Below, piece by piece: positions 16,339-24,552 of a stretch of 37,692 nt of DNA. A program made the position numbers and the translations under genes. Source of the stretch: Motilimonas sp. E26. GTDB lineage: Bacteria > Pseudomonadota > Gammaproteobacteria > Enterobacterales > CBDFNC01. Position 1 is the first letter of the stretch, and the number at the start of each line of letters is the position of its first letter. The notes beneath the pieces are model-generated. The model saw nothing but the letters and a program-made list of their open reading frames with translations. It was not told the DNA's origin and ran no database searches. Where the stretch lies: positions 1-37,692 of the forward strand of contig NZ_JAIBHJ010000036.1 in NCBI RefSeq assembly GCF_021278025.1. Reading direction: 5' to 3'.

Positions 16339-16403
16339 TCCTTGAAAACGAAATGTTACTGTCATCAGTTGTGCGTTGAATGAGGGCGGTCGGGTTAATC
16401 AGT

Positions 16404-17231
16404 TTAGTGACCGAGTGACATGGCCAATTCATTACCTTGATGCTGCAATTCATCAAGTTGTGACGCCAGTGATTCAGGGTTGATACTCAAATGCTCCGCT
16501 AACGCTTTTGGGAAACGTCCAACAATTGCTGCAGCTGGCACGCCTGCATTCCAAGCAAAGTTTACAAATACCGATAACCGGATCAAAATTGCTTCGGCCG
16601 ACACCTCTTCAAATGATAATGGATCAAGCTGTTGTTCAATGGCATTAATGAAGGTTGCTGAAAAATTCCAGCGTCGAGCTAGCTCTACACCTACCTGGCT
16701 GTAGTCAAATCCTAAGATTTCACGCTCAGCCTCAATACGGCTTGCACCTTGGTTCATTGACATGTTTACGAGTGCCATTTCTTCTGGCAAGCTGGATTGC
16801 AGTAAGATTTCGCCGATATTGTGCATCATGGCACAGGTAAAGGCGGTTTCAGGCTCTACAGTGGTGTGCTTGGCGAGGGCTTTCGCTATGGTTGCTACGC
16901 GAAACGTGTCGGACCAAAATTTATTTTTGTCAAAACCAGGCGTGGCAGGAAAAGCACTACTTATTCCGGATGCAATAACAATACTACGCATGGTGTTAAA
17001 GCCTAAGCGAATAACTGCTTGCTCTATTGATGTCACTTCTTTGCCGCGGCGATAGGCAGCCGAGTTAGCCATCTTTATTACTTTTGCACTTAAAGATTGG
17101 TCCATCGCTATTTTTTTAGCGAGTACATCGATACGCGCATTATCGTCACCAAAGCTTTCCATTAGCTCGGCCAGTAGAGCGGGCACGACTGGGAGTTGTT
17201 TTAGTTTGGAAAATACTTCGTTTAATTGCAT
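16404..17231 (-). CDS. HDOD-domain protein (second of two paralogues)
   Basis: HDOD signalling protein of 275 aa, the same length as its paralogue at 12696-13523. Shared motifs: LPVVPALLAELMESF, MDQSLSAKVIKMANSAAYRRGK, VTSIEQAVIRLGFNTMRSIVIASGISSAF, and FTCAMMHNIGEIL (HN in place of the HD pair). The start at 17231 has AGGA nine bases upstream; an in-frame start 45 bp further up gives an unusual hydrophobic leader and no ribosome site. It converges with the RimK-like gene. Together the two HDOD genes bracket the GNAT-peptidase/RimK pair, either from duplication around it or by chance. Its target is unknown. Confidence 0.88.
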   Translation of the reverse strand: MQLNEVFSKLKQLPVVPALLAELMESFGDDNARIDVLAKKIAMDQSLSAKVIKMANSAAYRRGKEVTSIEQAVIRLGFNTMRSIVIASGISSAFPATPGFDKNKFWSDTFRVATIAKALAKHTTVEPETAFTCAMMHNIGEILLQSSLPEEMALVNMSMNQGASRIEAEREILGFDYSQVGVELARRWNFSATFINAIEQQLDPLSFEEVSAEAILIRLSVFVNFAWNAGVPAAAIVGRFPKALAEHLSINPESLASQLDELQHQGNELAMSLGH

Positions 17232-17562
17232 TGCGCGGATTCCTGCTTGGAGAAAAATAATATCAACTAGAATCATAGCAGGATGCTATTGCCTGCGACT
17301 ATGTTTGCAAGCTTGATCTGTTTCACTAATTCCGCATAATGTGCGTTTAACGGCACAAATAAATCGCTATTATCGATTCATTTATCACTAAGGCTGGAAA
17401 TTTATTCATTAATTAGACTATTCTTAGTGCGTTTGTCGACAGGAGTCTTTATCTAGGCATGGTTGCCGTTCTCTATATCTGGAGTGACCATGGTGCTATT
17501 TACTCTCTACTTCCGGCGCTTGCCATTAGGTAAGCTTGCTTCTATACAGCTTGGAGCTGGAT
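17232..17562. other. Gap upstream of the second HDOD gene
   Basis: This gap must contain the leftward promoter of the HDOD gene and the rightward promoter of the small helical protein. I see an imperfect GCAGG...CCTGC repeat near 17280-17300 but no convincing promoter pair. The right part holds a short ORF, listed separately. Confidence 0.35.
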
Positions 17563-17573
17563 ATGAAGCCTGA
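17490..17573 (+). CDS. Possible 27-residue upstream peptide
   Basis: A short ORF starts at ATG 17490 with GGAG five bases upstream and ends in TGA 17571-17573, overlapping the start of the next gene (ATG 17563) by 11 bases. The peptide begins MVLFTLYFRRLPLGKLASIQ. The good ribosome site and overlap suggest translational coupling, but nothing proves it is made. It could be chance. Confidence 0.28.
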   Translation: MVLFTLYFRRLPLGKLASIQLGAGYEA

Positions 17574-17838
17574 TCAAGCTCGCGCCATCATAGCTATTGC
17601 AGATAAAATTCGACACCAATCAAGTGCTGATTTCGATCCTCAGTCTGCGCAGTTAATTCAACACCTTTTTTCTCATAAATCTGACGTCATATATCAATTA
17701 GTACAGCTCTCTTTACAGCAACAGCAAGACTTACTGGATATAAAAAGTGTTAATAATGAACTGCAGCGACAATTACAGCAGTTTGAAGATGTTAAACAAG
17801 AGCGGGTTTGGTTTCGCTGGTTAGAAAAAAGTAGCTAA
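17563..17838 (+). CDS. Small coiled-coil protein of unknown function
   Basis: A 91-residue protein. The ATG has GGAG six bases upstream, a better choice than the longer frame from 17536. It is almost all helix: KPDQARAIIAIADKIRHQ, a middle segment SHKSDVIYQLVQLSLQQQQDL, then a Gln/Leu heptad region ending in VWFRWLEKSS. The pattern (short N-terminal helix, D...QSAQLIQHLF, IYQLVQLSLQQQ) resembles the N-terminal part of DUF2076-type proteins, but the usual C-terminal glycine-rich part is missing. There is no signal peptide or membrane helix. It is 120 bp upstream of a phosphatase on the same strand. I do not assign a function. Confidence 0.6.
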   Translation: MKPDQARAIIAIADKIRHQSSADFDPQSAQLIQHLFSHKSDVIYQLVQLSLQQQQDLLDIKSVNNELQRQLQQFEDVKQERVWFRWLEKSS

Positions 17839-17958
17839 GTCGGAGCGAGCGTTTCAATCGGGAAAAAGACCAAGCAAGATGAAAGAAAAAATATAAATAT
17901 TTACGCTATATTGGCAGAGTCGTTGGCTTAGCGATAAATAATACAGCAAGGAGTTAGG

Positions 17959-18894
17959 GTGCAAGGATATGATGTCATTGGCGATGTCCACGGCCGTGCT
18001 AAACAGTTAGTCACTTTACTGCAACGTCTTGGTTATGAAATCCAAGGCGAGGCTTATTGTCATGCTTCACGCCAAGCTATTTTTATTGGTGATATTATTG
18101 ATTATGGTCCCGAGCAGCGAGCGACCTTAGCTATTGTTCGGAATATGGTTGCGGCGGGTAGCGCTCAAGTTATTTTAGGTAATCACGAGTTTAATGCCGT
18201 AGCCTTTGCTACCCCGGATCCCAAAGACGCTAAGCGGTTTTTACGTCCCCATACCAGTAAAAATCGAGTGCAACATAAGGCTTTTTTAGCTGAATATGCA
18301 GATGATCCTATTGCTTATAAAGAAACGATTAGTTGGTTAAAAACCTTGCCTTTATTTCTTGAACTTGATGGCGCCGCTTTTATTCATGCGGCATGGTCTA
18401 ATGACTTAATAGAGCAAATAAGGCCCGAGCTCAATGCTGATAACAGCCTGCCTGATAAATTGTACGTCAGCGCAACGAAACGTGGTAGTTGGCAATTTCA
18501 GGTAGTTGAGCAGTTATTGAAAGGACCCGAAATAACCTTACCTCAGGGCTATGTTTTCAATGATAAACATGGTCATCAACGCAACGATATTCGTGCTCGC
18601 TGGTGGCTACAAAATCCGCTTAGTTATCGAGAGCTTGCGATCGTACCTGAGGGAGAAGAAGGCAAAATACCCGCACAGCCTATTATCCAGCCACTGCAAA
18701 GTTTTGCTGTTTCACGTCTTGTGTTTATCGGCCACTATTGGTTAAGAGGGACCCCTCGGCCGCAATGTCGTCAGGTGGTTTGTACTGATTACAGTGGTGA
18801 TGCTAAGTTAACAGCCTATCGCTGGTCATTTGAAGCTGAAGCGGATGCAATGAATTTTGTACAGGTTGGTGAGTCAGAAGTTGGTATGCCTTAA
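17959..18894 (+). CDS. Calcineurin-like metallophosphatase (PrpE/ApaH-like)
   Basis: Metallophosphoesterase of 311 aa starting at GTG 17959, chosen because AAGGAG lies five bases upstream. Metal-site motifs are in order: GDVHG (8-12), GDIIDYGP (44-51) and GNHE (74-77), then His in FIHAAWSND (~140) and His in FIGHYWLRG (~265). This is the bis-metal arrangement of ApaH/PrpE-type serine/threonine or dinucleotide phosphatases. Whether it acts on Ap4A, phosphoproteins or another substrate cannot be told. It stands alone, with the CsrB RNA on the opposite strand beyond its end. No clear terminator of its own was found; the CsrB hairpin lies 75 bp downstream but has only a weak U-tract in this direction. 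Confidence 0.85.
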   Translation: MQGYDVIGDVHGRAKQLVTLLQRLGYEIQGEAYCHASRQAIFIGDIIDYGPEQRATLAIVRNMVAAGSAQVILGNHEFNAVAFATPDPKDAKRFLRPHTSKNRVQHKAFLAEYADDPIAYKETISWLKTLPLFLELDGAAFIHAAWSNDLIEQIRPELNADNSLPDKLYVSATKRGSWQFQVVEQLLKGPEITLPQGYVFNDKHGHQRNDIRARWWLQNPLSYRELAIVPEGEEGKIPAQPIIQPLQSFAVSRLVFIGHYWLRGTPRPQCRQVVCTDYSGDAKLTAYRWSFEAEADAMNFVQVGESEVGMP

Positions 18895-18960
18895 GTGACG
18901 TGATGGAGTTTAAAAAGGGGGCTTATCCAAGACTCTGGCTAATGAGCGTAAATTGCAGCT

Positions 18961-18994
18961 AAAAAAACGGGACGACACTCGAAAGTGTCGTCCC
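18961..18994 (-). terminator. Terminator of the CsrB-family RNA
   Basis: A perfect 11-bp stem, GGGACGACACT (18969-18979) with AGTGTCGTCCC (18984-18994), has a CGAA/TTCG loop. On the minus strand it is followed by a run of seven U (A-run 18961-18967 on the plus strand). The orientation fits a leftward transcript. Confidence 0.93.
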
Positions 18995-19272
18995 TTATAG
19001 TCAAAACATCATATTCCGTGATGTAAGGTGCTCCCTGCGCTCCCTGACTTATTACCTGATCCCTAGGTTTATCCGTTTCTCACGTCCTGTGAGTTGTCCT
19101 TTATTTGGCCATCCTAGCCTAACAAATCATCCTGATTCGTTTTCTGTCTCCATCCTGGAGGTGTCCTTTATGCTACTTCCTGTAGCGTGTCCATTCATCT
19201 TCCTGATTGCCAGATATCCTATCTGACATTGAGACCAAACATCCTGTCCGTGTCTCGTTGCTTCCTTGCGGG
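18961..19272 (-). ncRNA. csrB: CsrB-family regulatory RNA (CsrA antagonist)
   Basis: A non-coding RNA on the minus strand, about 312 nt. It carries 18 GGA motifs in roughly 240 nt, many in hairpin loops: CTCAC-AGGAC-GTGAG, CTCC-AGGAT-GGAG, CTAC-AGGAA-GTAG, AGATA-GGA-TATCT. The segment AAAGGACACCTCCAGGATGG matches E. coli CsrB as I recall it, and another shared motif is TCAGGATGATT. It ends in a strong terminator (GGGACGACACT stem, then seven U). The promoter fits at 19278-19307. Such RNAs bind and titrate the translational regulator CsrA and are usually activated by a GacA/UvrY/BarA-type system; no clear TGTAAG-N6-CTTACA box was found. The 5' end is predicted, not measured. No protein gene overlaps it. 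Confidence 0.9.
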
Positions 19273-19277
19273 ACTAA

Positions 19278-19307
19278 ATATAAGTGATTTTGCATGAGGC
19301 TGAGCAA
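19278..19307 (-). promoter_or_regulatory. Predicted promoter of the CsrB-family RNA
   Basis: On the minus strand TTGCTC (19307-19302) and TTATAT (19283-19278) are separated by 18 bp and would start transcription near 19272, just before the first GGA. The hexamers are read by eye. Confidence 0.55.
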
Positions 19308-19700
19308 GCTAAAAATAAAAAAAATAAGGGAAAACCTATATGTTGTTTATGTTGATGTTGTTAAGGTGTTGTTATTAATGGTTTATTTTGTTTTGGCTTC
19401 TGTTTTTTCGGTGGTAGATAGTAGGGTTATCTGATAAATAAAAAGAGAATAACTTACGCTTGCTATGGCTAATGTCTCACAAATATTTTTTATTTTTGAA
19501 ATAGGGTTACCATTTATCGCTATTATCCCCAGTTCGTCTGCTGATTTTGACAATTCATCATGACAATGTGATGACTTTATCGCCACTTGTTGTGTGATCA
19601 TCAGCACATTTGTTTTTCTAAGTTACCTTTGATACGAAACATTCCGTTCGTCTCTGACCCCTACCTAATAAGTAGTTGTGAGGTTTACTTATGGATAGCC
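19308..19700. other. Upstream region of the CsrB RNA, no supported gene
   Basis: About 390 AT-rich bases between the CsrB promoter and the terminator of the 119-residue gene. A 74-codon frame exists on the minus strand but has no ribosome site. I looked for the GacA/UvrY-type box and found only a TGTGAGA half-site (minus strand, about 19475-19481), roughly 205 bp from the predicted start of the RNA. Confidence 0.4.
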
Positions 19701-19726
19701 AAAAAAAAGGCCGATAAAAATCGGCC
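19701..19726 (-). terminator. Terminator of the 119-residue gene (minus strand)
   Basis: GGCCGAT (19709-19715) and ATCGGCC (19720-19726) form a perfect 7-bp stem with a 4-base loop, followed on the minus strand by eight U (A-run 19701-19708). It lies 25 bp beyond the stop codon of the gene at 19751. Confidence 0.92.
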
Positions 19727-19750
19727 AAAGAATGGGTGTAGATATATATT

Positions 19751-20110
19751 TTAGTGTAATTTGAAGCTGTTTAAGCGAGCCAGCAGTGTGTTTAGGGTTG
19801 CTGGTTCGATAGTTTTACAAATGTCATCAATGCTTTTAGTCTTGAATAGTTCGCTTAGTAGCGTGCATACGTAAGTTAAAGGTGCATTTTCAAAAAGTTT
19901 TGGATTGTGTAAATAATCACGTCCGCGTTCACGAACCCATTCAGCTGCGTCAACAGGGACGCTGAAACCACTGCTTTTCATGGTGTTATGAAGGGCAATT
20001 AATTGTGTACGATAATGTGTTAAATCAGAGCTTAGAGTGTTTTGGAAAGCGGCTACAGAGGCGAGAGCTTGAGCACCAGGTAAAATCTCTAACTTATGAA
20101 TGTCGTTCAT
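19751..20110 (-). CDS. Hypothetical protein, 119 residues
   Basis: A free-standing gene with ATG at 20110 (GGAG five bases upstream, a better start than the frame from 20155) and its own terminator. The protein begins MNDIHKLEILPGAQALASVA and is mostly helix, with no membrane segment, signal or cysteine cluster. The part RGRDYLHNPKLFENAPLTY followed by a Leu-rich helix faintly recalls the Y-x-x-(D/N)P pattern seen in DUF6508-type proteins, but I do not claim membership. The good ribosome site, own terminator and position beside the CsrB RNA argue that it is real. The function is unknown. Confidence 0.7.
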   Translation of the reverse strand: MNDIHKLEILPGAQALASVAAFQNTLSSDLTHYRTQLIALHNTMKSSGFSVPVDAAEWVRERGRDYLHNPKLFENAPLTYVCTLLSELFKTKSIDDICKTIEPATLNTLLARLNSFKLH

Positions 20111-20543
20111 TGTATCTCCAAAATTTTGCTTTAATAAGTTAATAACTAGCCGCATCTAATGGCATCTAGCTTGAAATATGATTTGAGATTTGACCCATCT
20201 AATAGCTCAGTAGGCTACAGAATATTTATGTCAATATGACGACATCCAGCTCTTTTTTGCTTATTTGAGTAAGCTATTTTTGATAGTTAAACGAGCTACG
20301 TTCTAAGTTGACTGGTATAGTTTTAGCTGAGAAAGAGAAAAGCGCAATTTAAGAGTGACAATTTGTTGATAGGTAAGATGAGCGGCAGGAAAAACGTGAT
20401 AGCCCGCAAAGAAATTCCTGTTTCCTGCCAGTGCCGGAAAGCTATGGCGCTATTGCTATACCTGTAGCGTTTTTATCCCTGAAAGCGAAAGTTTGCCGTA
20501 AACATGCTTTATCTGGCTGCGATAGTTCTAAGTATTACACTGG
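20111..20543. repeat. Gap between the unknown gene and menE, with a 9-bp inverted repeat
   Basis: No gene is supported here. GGCAGGAAA (20384-20392) and TTTCCTGCC (20421-20429) are perfect inverted arms 28 bp apart, about 115 bp past the end of menE on the minus strand; they may mark the end of the men transcript, but lack a U-tract. The right edge, near 20150, repeats GCATCTA twice (around the start of the unknown gene's leader). An open frame at 20504-20791 runs antisense to menE and is not counted. Confidence 0.4.
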
Positions 20544-21935
20544 TTAATTATGCTTGCCAGCATCCTCAACTGCGAGTTGTGTGGCCTGTTGTTGTAGTTT
20601 TTTTCTATTTGGTTTTAACCCCTGCCATTGTGACCAAGGCAAAATATGCTTTGGTCTTTGCCAAGGAGCGAGCAGTTGTTTACTGTCCAGCTGTAGTTGT
20701 CTTGGCTGCGGTGCTCCTATCCAATCAACAAAAGCGGCGGCAATTTGACCAAACTCTGTGTTGCGAACGGGCACTATTATTAGGTTCTTGATATATGGCA
20801 GGCTCAGTAAGACTTGTTCTATTTGTTCTGGCTGTACGTTTTCACCACCCGAAATAAACATATTATCTTTGCGGCCATGGATAGAGAGGTGCCCAGCTGT
20901 TCTCGCACCTAGGTCTTTACTAGCAAAACCAAGACCTTGGTCAACGGCAATTAAGCGACCTAATTGTCGATAGCCCATAAACAAACAGGCTCCCTTTAAT
21001 ATGATTTCACCTTTACTTATTTCTACTTCGCGATCGGGTAATAATTGATATTGCAGCGGCTGTTGGCTGGACGGTGTTAATTCAATACTGGCCACTTGCG
21101 AGCTCATCTCGGTTAGGCCGTAACTGGCAAAACATCTAAACGGGCTATTAGCTAGTTGTTTTATAAGGTAGTTATCTAATGCTGCTCCGCCAACTAAGAC
21201 ATAACGCAGTTGATTATTCGTGAATATAGCCGGTTGCTGCAGTAAACGGTAAGCCTGAGTGGGCACAAGGGAAGCGTGAGTAATGGGATAGTGTGTTAGG
21301 TCTTTAGCTATCACTTTGCTACCCAAAGCAATGCTACCGCCGACGAAAAATGCGCGAAAGACTAATGCGATGCCGCCAATATGAAACAGCGGTAGGCTGA
21401 GTAGCCAGCAGTCTTTGGCGTGAAACGGAATTAAGGTTTGTGAACCCAACGCGCTGTAATAATGGTTACTTAAGCTATGTTGTGCGGCTTTAGCCTCGCC
21501 ACTGCTACCCGAAGTAAACACTAGAGTACTTGCTTGCGCTAAGCTGATTAAGGCTTGCTTATTATTTGGATTTGACTGGTGAATATCAATGCGTGTTATA
21601 CCCGCTAGCGCAACCGGAGTTGGCGCAAAGTAATATTTTATTCCAGCTTGTCTGCAGCGCTGTTGTAGCTCTTTTTGGCTAAAGATTGGATTAAGCGGAC
21701 AAAAAATAATACGTTGGCGCAAGCAAGCAAACATCATGATTAGTAAGATCAGCGCATCGTCATGGATCACTGCAAGTACCTCCCCTTGCGGAACTTGGCT
21801 TAACGATATGGCTGATATTTTATTATCAAGCTCCTCGTAGCTGAGCTTGGTACCATCATGTGAAAGGTAAATGGCAATCGCATCCCCTTGATTGCTTGCG
21901 TGTTGCTGTATCGGACAAGGCATCACTTCGGCCAT
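20544..21935 (-). CDS. menE: o-Succinylbenzoate-CoA ligase
   Basis: Activates o-succinylbenzoate with ATP and CoA in menaquinone synthesis; 463 aa, normal for MenE. ANL-family motifs are visible: phosphate loop TLVFTSGSSGEAKAAQHSL (~residue 140), LPLFHIGGIALVFRAF, the SYGLTEMSSQVAS region, and the hinge with GRKDNMFISGGENVQPEQIE. ATG 21935 has GGAG five bases upstream. Its start overlaps menC by 13 bp. It is last in the menFDHBCE operon. The sequence is full-length with no sign of damage. Confidence 0.94.
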   Translation of the reverse strand: MAEVMPCPIQQHASNQGDAIAIYLSHDGTKLSYEELDNKISAISLSQVPQGEVLAVIHDDALILLIMMFACLRQRIIFCPLNPIFSQKELQQRCRQAGIKYYFAPTPVALAGITRIDIHQSNPNNKQALISLAQASTLVFTSGSSGEAKAAQHSLSNHYYSALGSQTLIPFHAKDCWLLSLPLFHIGGIALVFRAFFVGGSIALGSKVIAKDLTHYPITHASLVPTQAYRLLQQPAIFTNNQLRYVLVGGAALDNYLIKQLANSPFRCFASYGLTEMSSQVASIELTPSSQQPLQYQLLPDREVEISKGEIILKGACLFMGYRQLGRLIAVDQGLGFASKDLGARTAGHLSIHGRKDNMFISGGENVQPEQIEQVLLSLPYIKNLIIVPVRNTEFGQIAAAFVDWIGAPQPRQLQLDSKQLLAPWQRPKHILPWSQWQGLKPNRKKLQQQATQLAVEDAGKHN

Positions 21936-22861
21936 ACTTGCTCCATTTCTGAAGTGTTCAATGTATGGTTTTGCTTATCGCAAAAATATTTTTCGGTATC
22001 TAACCCAGGAGCTTCGTTGGGGGTCCATTTGCCTGCCAGAGTCGCCAGCACACTAAGTCCATATTGGCTTTCAAATGCGCAGCTAAGGATCGCACGCTTT
22101 TGCTGTTGTTTAGCTAACGCTAATAGTTGTTCAATACGTTTAAAACTGCCTACTAGCATAGGTTTAATGATAAAAGCGGTAATCGCTTGATGACTAAAAG
22201 CTGCTAACGGCCACATTGGCTGTTGCAGCTGTTCATCAAGTGCGATTGGCAATTGATATCGCTCTGCAAGGTACAAGCTGTCGCTTAACATTGCGCAGGG
22301 CTCTTCGATAAATACAATATTATTTTTTGGCAGCTGGCTGACAAATGCAGCCCCTTGTCCGCGATCCCAGCCTTGATTAGCATCGAGGCGAATTTGCAGT
22401 TGCGGGTTAAGTTTGACCAGTGTGTGAATAATATCCAGCTCTATGTTTGGGGCAAGACGAGCCACTTTAAGTTTGATTTGTGTTGGGTGCTTGAGGCTGA
22501 GGTATTGTGTGTGTATCTGTTCAATGCTGCCTTGTAATAAAGGAACATCGGCCGAAACCTGACTAGGCGTGATACCTTGATGTAAGCAATCCCAAGCAAA
22601 AGCGCTACTGGCGCAGTGAAATTGATGTTTAAGCTGCCCCGTTTTTACTGCTGTTATTATTTCAGCGATGGCTTGCTCTAAGCTTTCAGGGCTAAAGCCG
22701 GGAAGCGGTGCTATTTCGGCCCTCACTTCGCGGTTTAACTCAATGTTAAAGGCCTTAACAAGTGCGATATCTCGGTCGTTAAGAGTATGCTGCGCAAATG
22801 TCATTGGTCGTTTAAAGGCCAATGAGGTACGGTAAATTGCAATATCGCGTAGCATACTCAT
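21923..22861 (-). CDS. menC: o-Succinylbenzoate synthase (enolase superfamily)
   Basis: Dehydrates SHCHC to o-succinylbenzoate, the step before MenE; 312 aa. Enolase-superfamily residues are all recognisable: the lysine motif IKLKVARL, metal ligands Asp in RLDANQGWD, Glu in FIEEPC and Asp in ALDEQLQ, and Lys in FIIKPMLVGS. The start is at the first ATG, six bases after the menB stop; a second ATG two codons in is an alternative, and no strong ribosome site supports either, so coupling to menB is likely. It overlaps menE by 13 bp. Confidence 0.94.
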   Translation of the reverse strand: MSMLRDIAIYRTSLAFKRPMTFAQHTLNDRDIALVKAFNIELNREVRAEIAPLPGFSPESLEQAIAEIITAVKTGQLKHQFHCASSAFAWDCLHQGITPSQVSADVPLLQGSIEQIHTQYLSLKHPTQIKLKVARLAPNIELDIIHTLVKLNPQLQIRLDANQGWDRGQGAAFVSQLPKNNIVFIEEPCAMLSDSLYLAERYQLPIALDEQLQQPMWPLAAFSHQAITAFIIKPMLVGSFKRIEQLLALAKQQQKRAILSCAFESQYGLSVLATLAGKWTPNEAPGLDTEKYFCDKQNHTLNTSEMEQVWPK

Positions 22862-22867
22862 GTGCAG

Positions 22868-23710
22868 TTACGGATTGCGGCCAAATTTTTCAAAGTTTGG
22901 CGGACGCTTTTCGTTAAACGCATTGCGACCTTCTTGCCCTTCTTCGGTCATATAGAACAACATGGTGGCATTACCAGCTAGCTCTTGTAAGCCTGCTTGA
23001 CCGTCACAGTCTGCGTTTAGGGCCGCTTTTAGGCAACGCAACGCCATTGGGCTGTTTTGCAGCATTTCTTTACACCATTGCACGGTTTCAAGTTCTAGTT
23101 GCTCAAGTGGCACCACGGTATTCACTAAGCCCATTTCAACCGCCTCTTGGGCGTTATACATGCGGCATAAAAACCAAATTTCACGAGCTTTTTTCTGGCC
23201 GACAATGCGCGCCATATAGCTTGCTCCCCAGCCGCCGTCAAATGAGCCCACTTTGGGGCCAGTTTGGCCAAATTGAGCATTTTCGGCGGCGATGGTTAAG
23301 TCAGCCATCATATGTAATACGTGTCCACCACCTACTGCATAGCCCGCCACCATCGCCACTACAGGTTTTGGACAAGTGCGAATTTGACGTTGAAAATCCA
23401 GTACGTTTAAGTGATGTACGCCGGATTCGTCTTGGTAACCTGAATCACCGCGTACTTTTTGGTCGCCGCCTGAGCAAAAGGCCAAGTCGCCCTGACCGGT
23501 AAGAATAATCACGCCAATTTGATCGTCGTAACGGGCTTCGTTTAACGCATGAATCATTTCTTTTACCGTAAGTGGACGAAATGCATTGCGCACTTGTGGG
23601 CGGTTTATGGTGATTTTGGCGATGCCATCGGCTTTATGGAAAAGAATGTCTTGGTAATCTTGAGAAAAATCTTGCCACGCTAATGCGGGCTTTATTTGCG
23701 AAGTTGTCAT
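22868..23710 (-). CDS. menB: 1,4-Dihydroxy-2-naphthoyl-CoA synthase
   Basis: Closes the second ring to give DHNA-CoA; crotonase family, 280 aa (E. coli 285). Seen: the N-terminal [13 protein letters not shown], the oxyanion-hole segment [49 protein letters not shown] in pieces, and [12 protein letters not shown] with the C-terminal [15 protein letters not shown] typical of MenB. ATG 23710 has AAGG upstream; the longer frame needs a TTG. It follows menH by 38 bp and precedes menC by 6 bp. Confidence 0.95.
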   Translation of the reverse strand: MTTSQIKPALAWQDFSQDYQDILFHKADGIAKITINRPQVRNAFRPLTVKEMIHALNEARYDDQIGVIILTGQGDLAFCSGGDQKVRGDSGYQDESGVHHLNVLDFQRQIRTCPKPVVAMVAGYAVGGGHVLHMMADLTIAAENAQFGQTGPKVGSFDGGWGASYMARIVGQKKAREIWFLCRMYNAQEAVEMGLVNTVVPLEQLELETVQWCKEMLQNSPMALRCLKAALNADCDGQAGLQELAGNATMLFYMTEEGQEGRNAFNEKRPPNFEKFGRNP

Positions 23711-23748
23711 AACCAGCCTTGAATGGGTCAAAAATAAAAAAGTATCGC

Positions 23749-24552
23749 TTATGGGAGTTTACCGAGTATAAGGCGACTTATCTGATTAGCGTATTCTATT
23801 GGCTTGGCAAAGTGAATATTATGACCCGCCTCAGTAAAAAAGACTTTATTTAGCTGTGGGGTTGTTTTTTTTAAGATGTTGGCCAGCTGCGTAAATTTTA
23901 GATCCTGCTCGGCAACAAAATAACTAACAGGGCAAATTGCCTCAGAAATGACATGGCACAGGTTTTCTTGTTTGCCGAGTGACGTTGCTAACAACATTTT
24001 TCCTAAGGCTTTACCGTCGTTATGGCTACGCAGCTGACAAAGTTTTTGTCTTTGTTGTTCAGATAAATCTGCAAACACAGCTTGCAGATACCAATCGAGC
24101 AATACTTGATTAAGAGGTTCGGTGGTAAAGCGCTGCGCCCAGTTTTTATCATGGCTAATACGGGCCGCTTTTTCATTTTCTTGAATCAACCCAGTGTGAG
24201 CCGATTCTACAATTAACTGGCAAACTTGGCTTGGGTACATTTGTAAATAGTGCAACGCAATGCGGCCGCCGAGTGAGTAACCAACTAGATGGCAACGGGT
24301 GACCGTTAATGCTTGTAAGCATTGCTGGATAAGCTGGCAGCATTGCTGAAATGCTTGCGGTGCCGATAAGGTGACATTTTGGCTGTCACCGTGGCCTGGG
24401 AGATCAATGGTTATCCAGTTTTGCTCTGGGGCGAGATGGGCAATAACTTGTTGCCAGTCTTGACCGCTGCCTAAAAAGCCATGAATAAATAGTACTGGCG
24501 TGTTTTCGTGTTGCAGTTGATATTGGCAAGCCAGGGGTAAATTTGTCTTCAT
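23749..24552 (-). CDS. menH: SHCHC synthase (alpha/beta hydrolase)
   Basis: Eliminates pyruvate from SEPHCHC to form SHCHC; 267 aa. The alpha/beta-hydrolase features are present: the oxyanion [10 protein letters not shown], nucleophile Ser in [14 protein letters not shown] (about residue 93), Asp in FVAEQDLKF and His in [11 protein letters not shown]. Its ATG overlaps the stop of menD by one base (TAATG), so the two are translationally coupled, as expected for consecutive steps. Confidence 0.92.
   Translation of the reverse strand: MKTNLPLACQYQLQHENTPVLFIHGFLGSGQDWQQVIAHLAPEQNWITIDLPGHGDSQNVTLSAPQAFQQCCQLIQQCLQALTVTRCHLVGYSLGGRIALHYLQMYPSQVCQLIVESAHTGLIQENEKAARISHDKNWAQRFTTEPLNQVLLDWYLQAVFADLSEQQRQKLCQLRSHNDGKALGKMLLATSLGKQENLCHVISEAICPVSYFVAEQDLKFTQLANILKKTTPQLNKVFFTEAGHNIHFAKPIEYANQISRLILGKLP

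Noticed and set aside
18969-18994. Terminator of the phosphatase on the plus strand
   Set aside because: The hairpin has a strong U-tract only on the minus strand, where it fits the CsrB RNA; any effect on the phosphatase is weak.
19450-19495. GacA/UvrY binding box upstream of CsrB
   Set aside because: Only half-site-like TGTGAG and CGTAAG in the same direction were found; no inverted TGTAAG-N6-CTTACA pattern.
19383-19607. A 74-codon frame on the minus strand upstream of CsrB
   Set aside because: No ribosome site, no recognisable protein, and it lies in the probable control region of the RNA.
20504-20791. Plus-strand frame of 95 codons at the end of menE
   Set aside because: Mostly antisense to menE and without a ribosome site; its low-complexity hydrophobic reading is typical of a shadow frame.
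23047-23502. 151-codon plus-strand frame within menB
   Set aside because: Antisense to menB, whose motifs are complete; no independent support.
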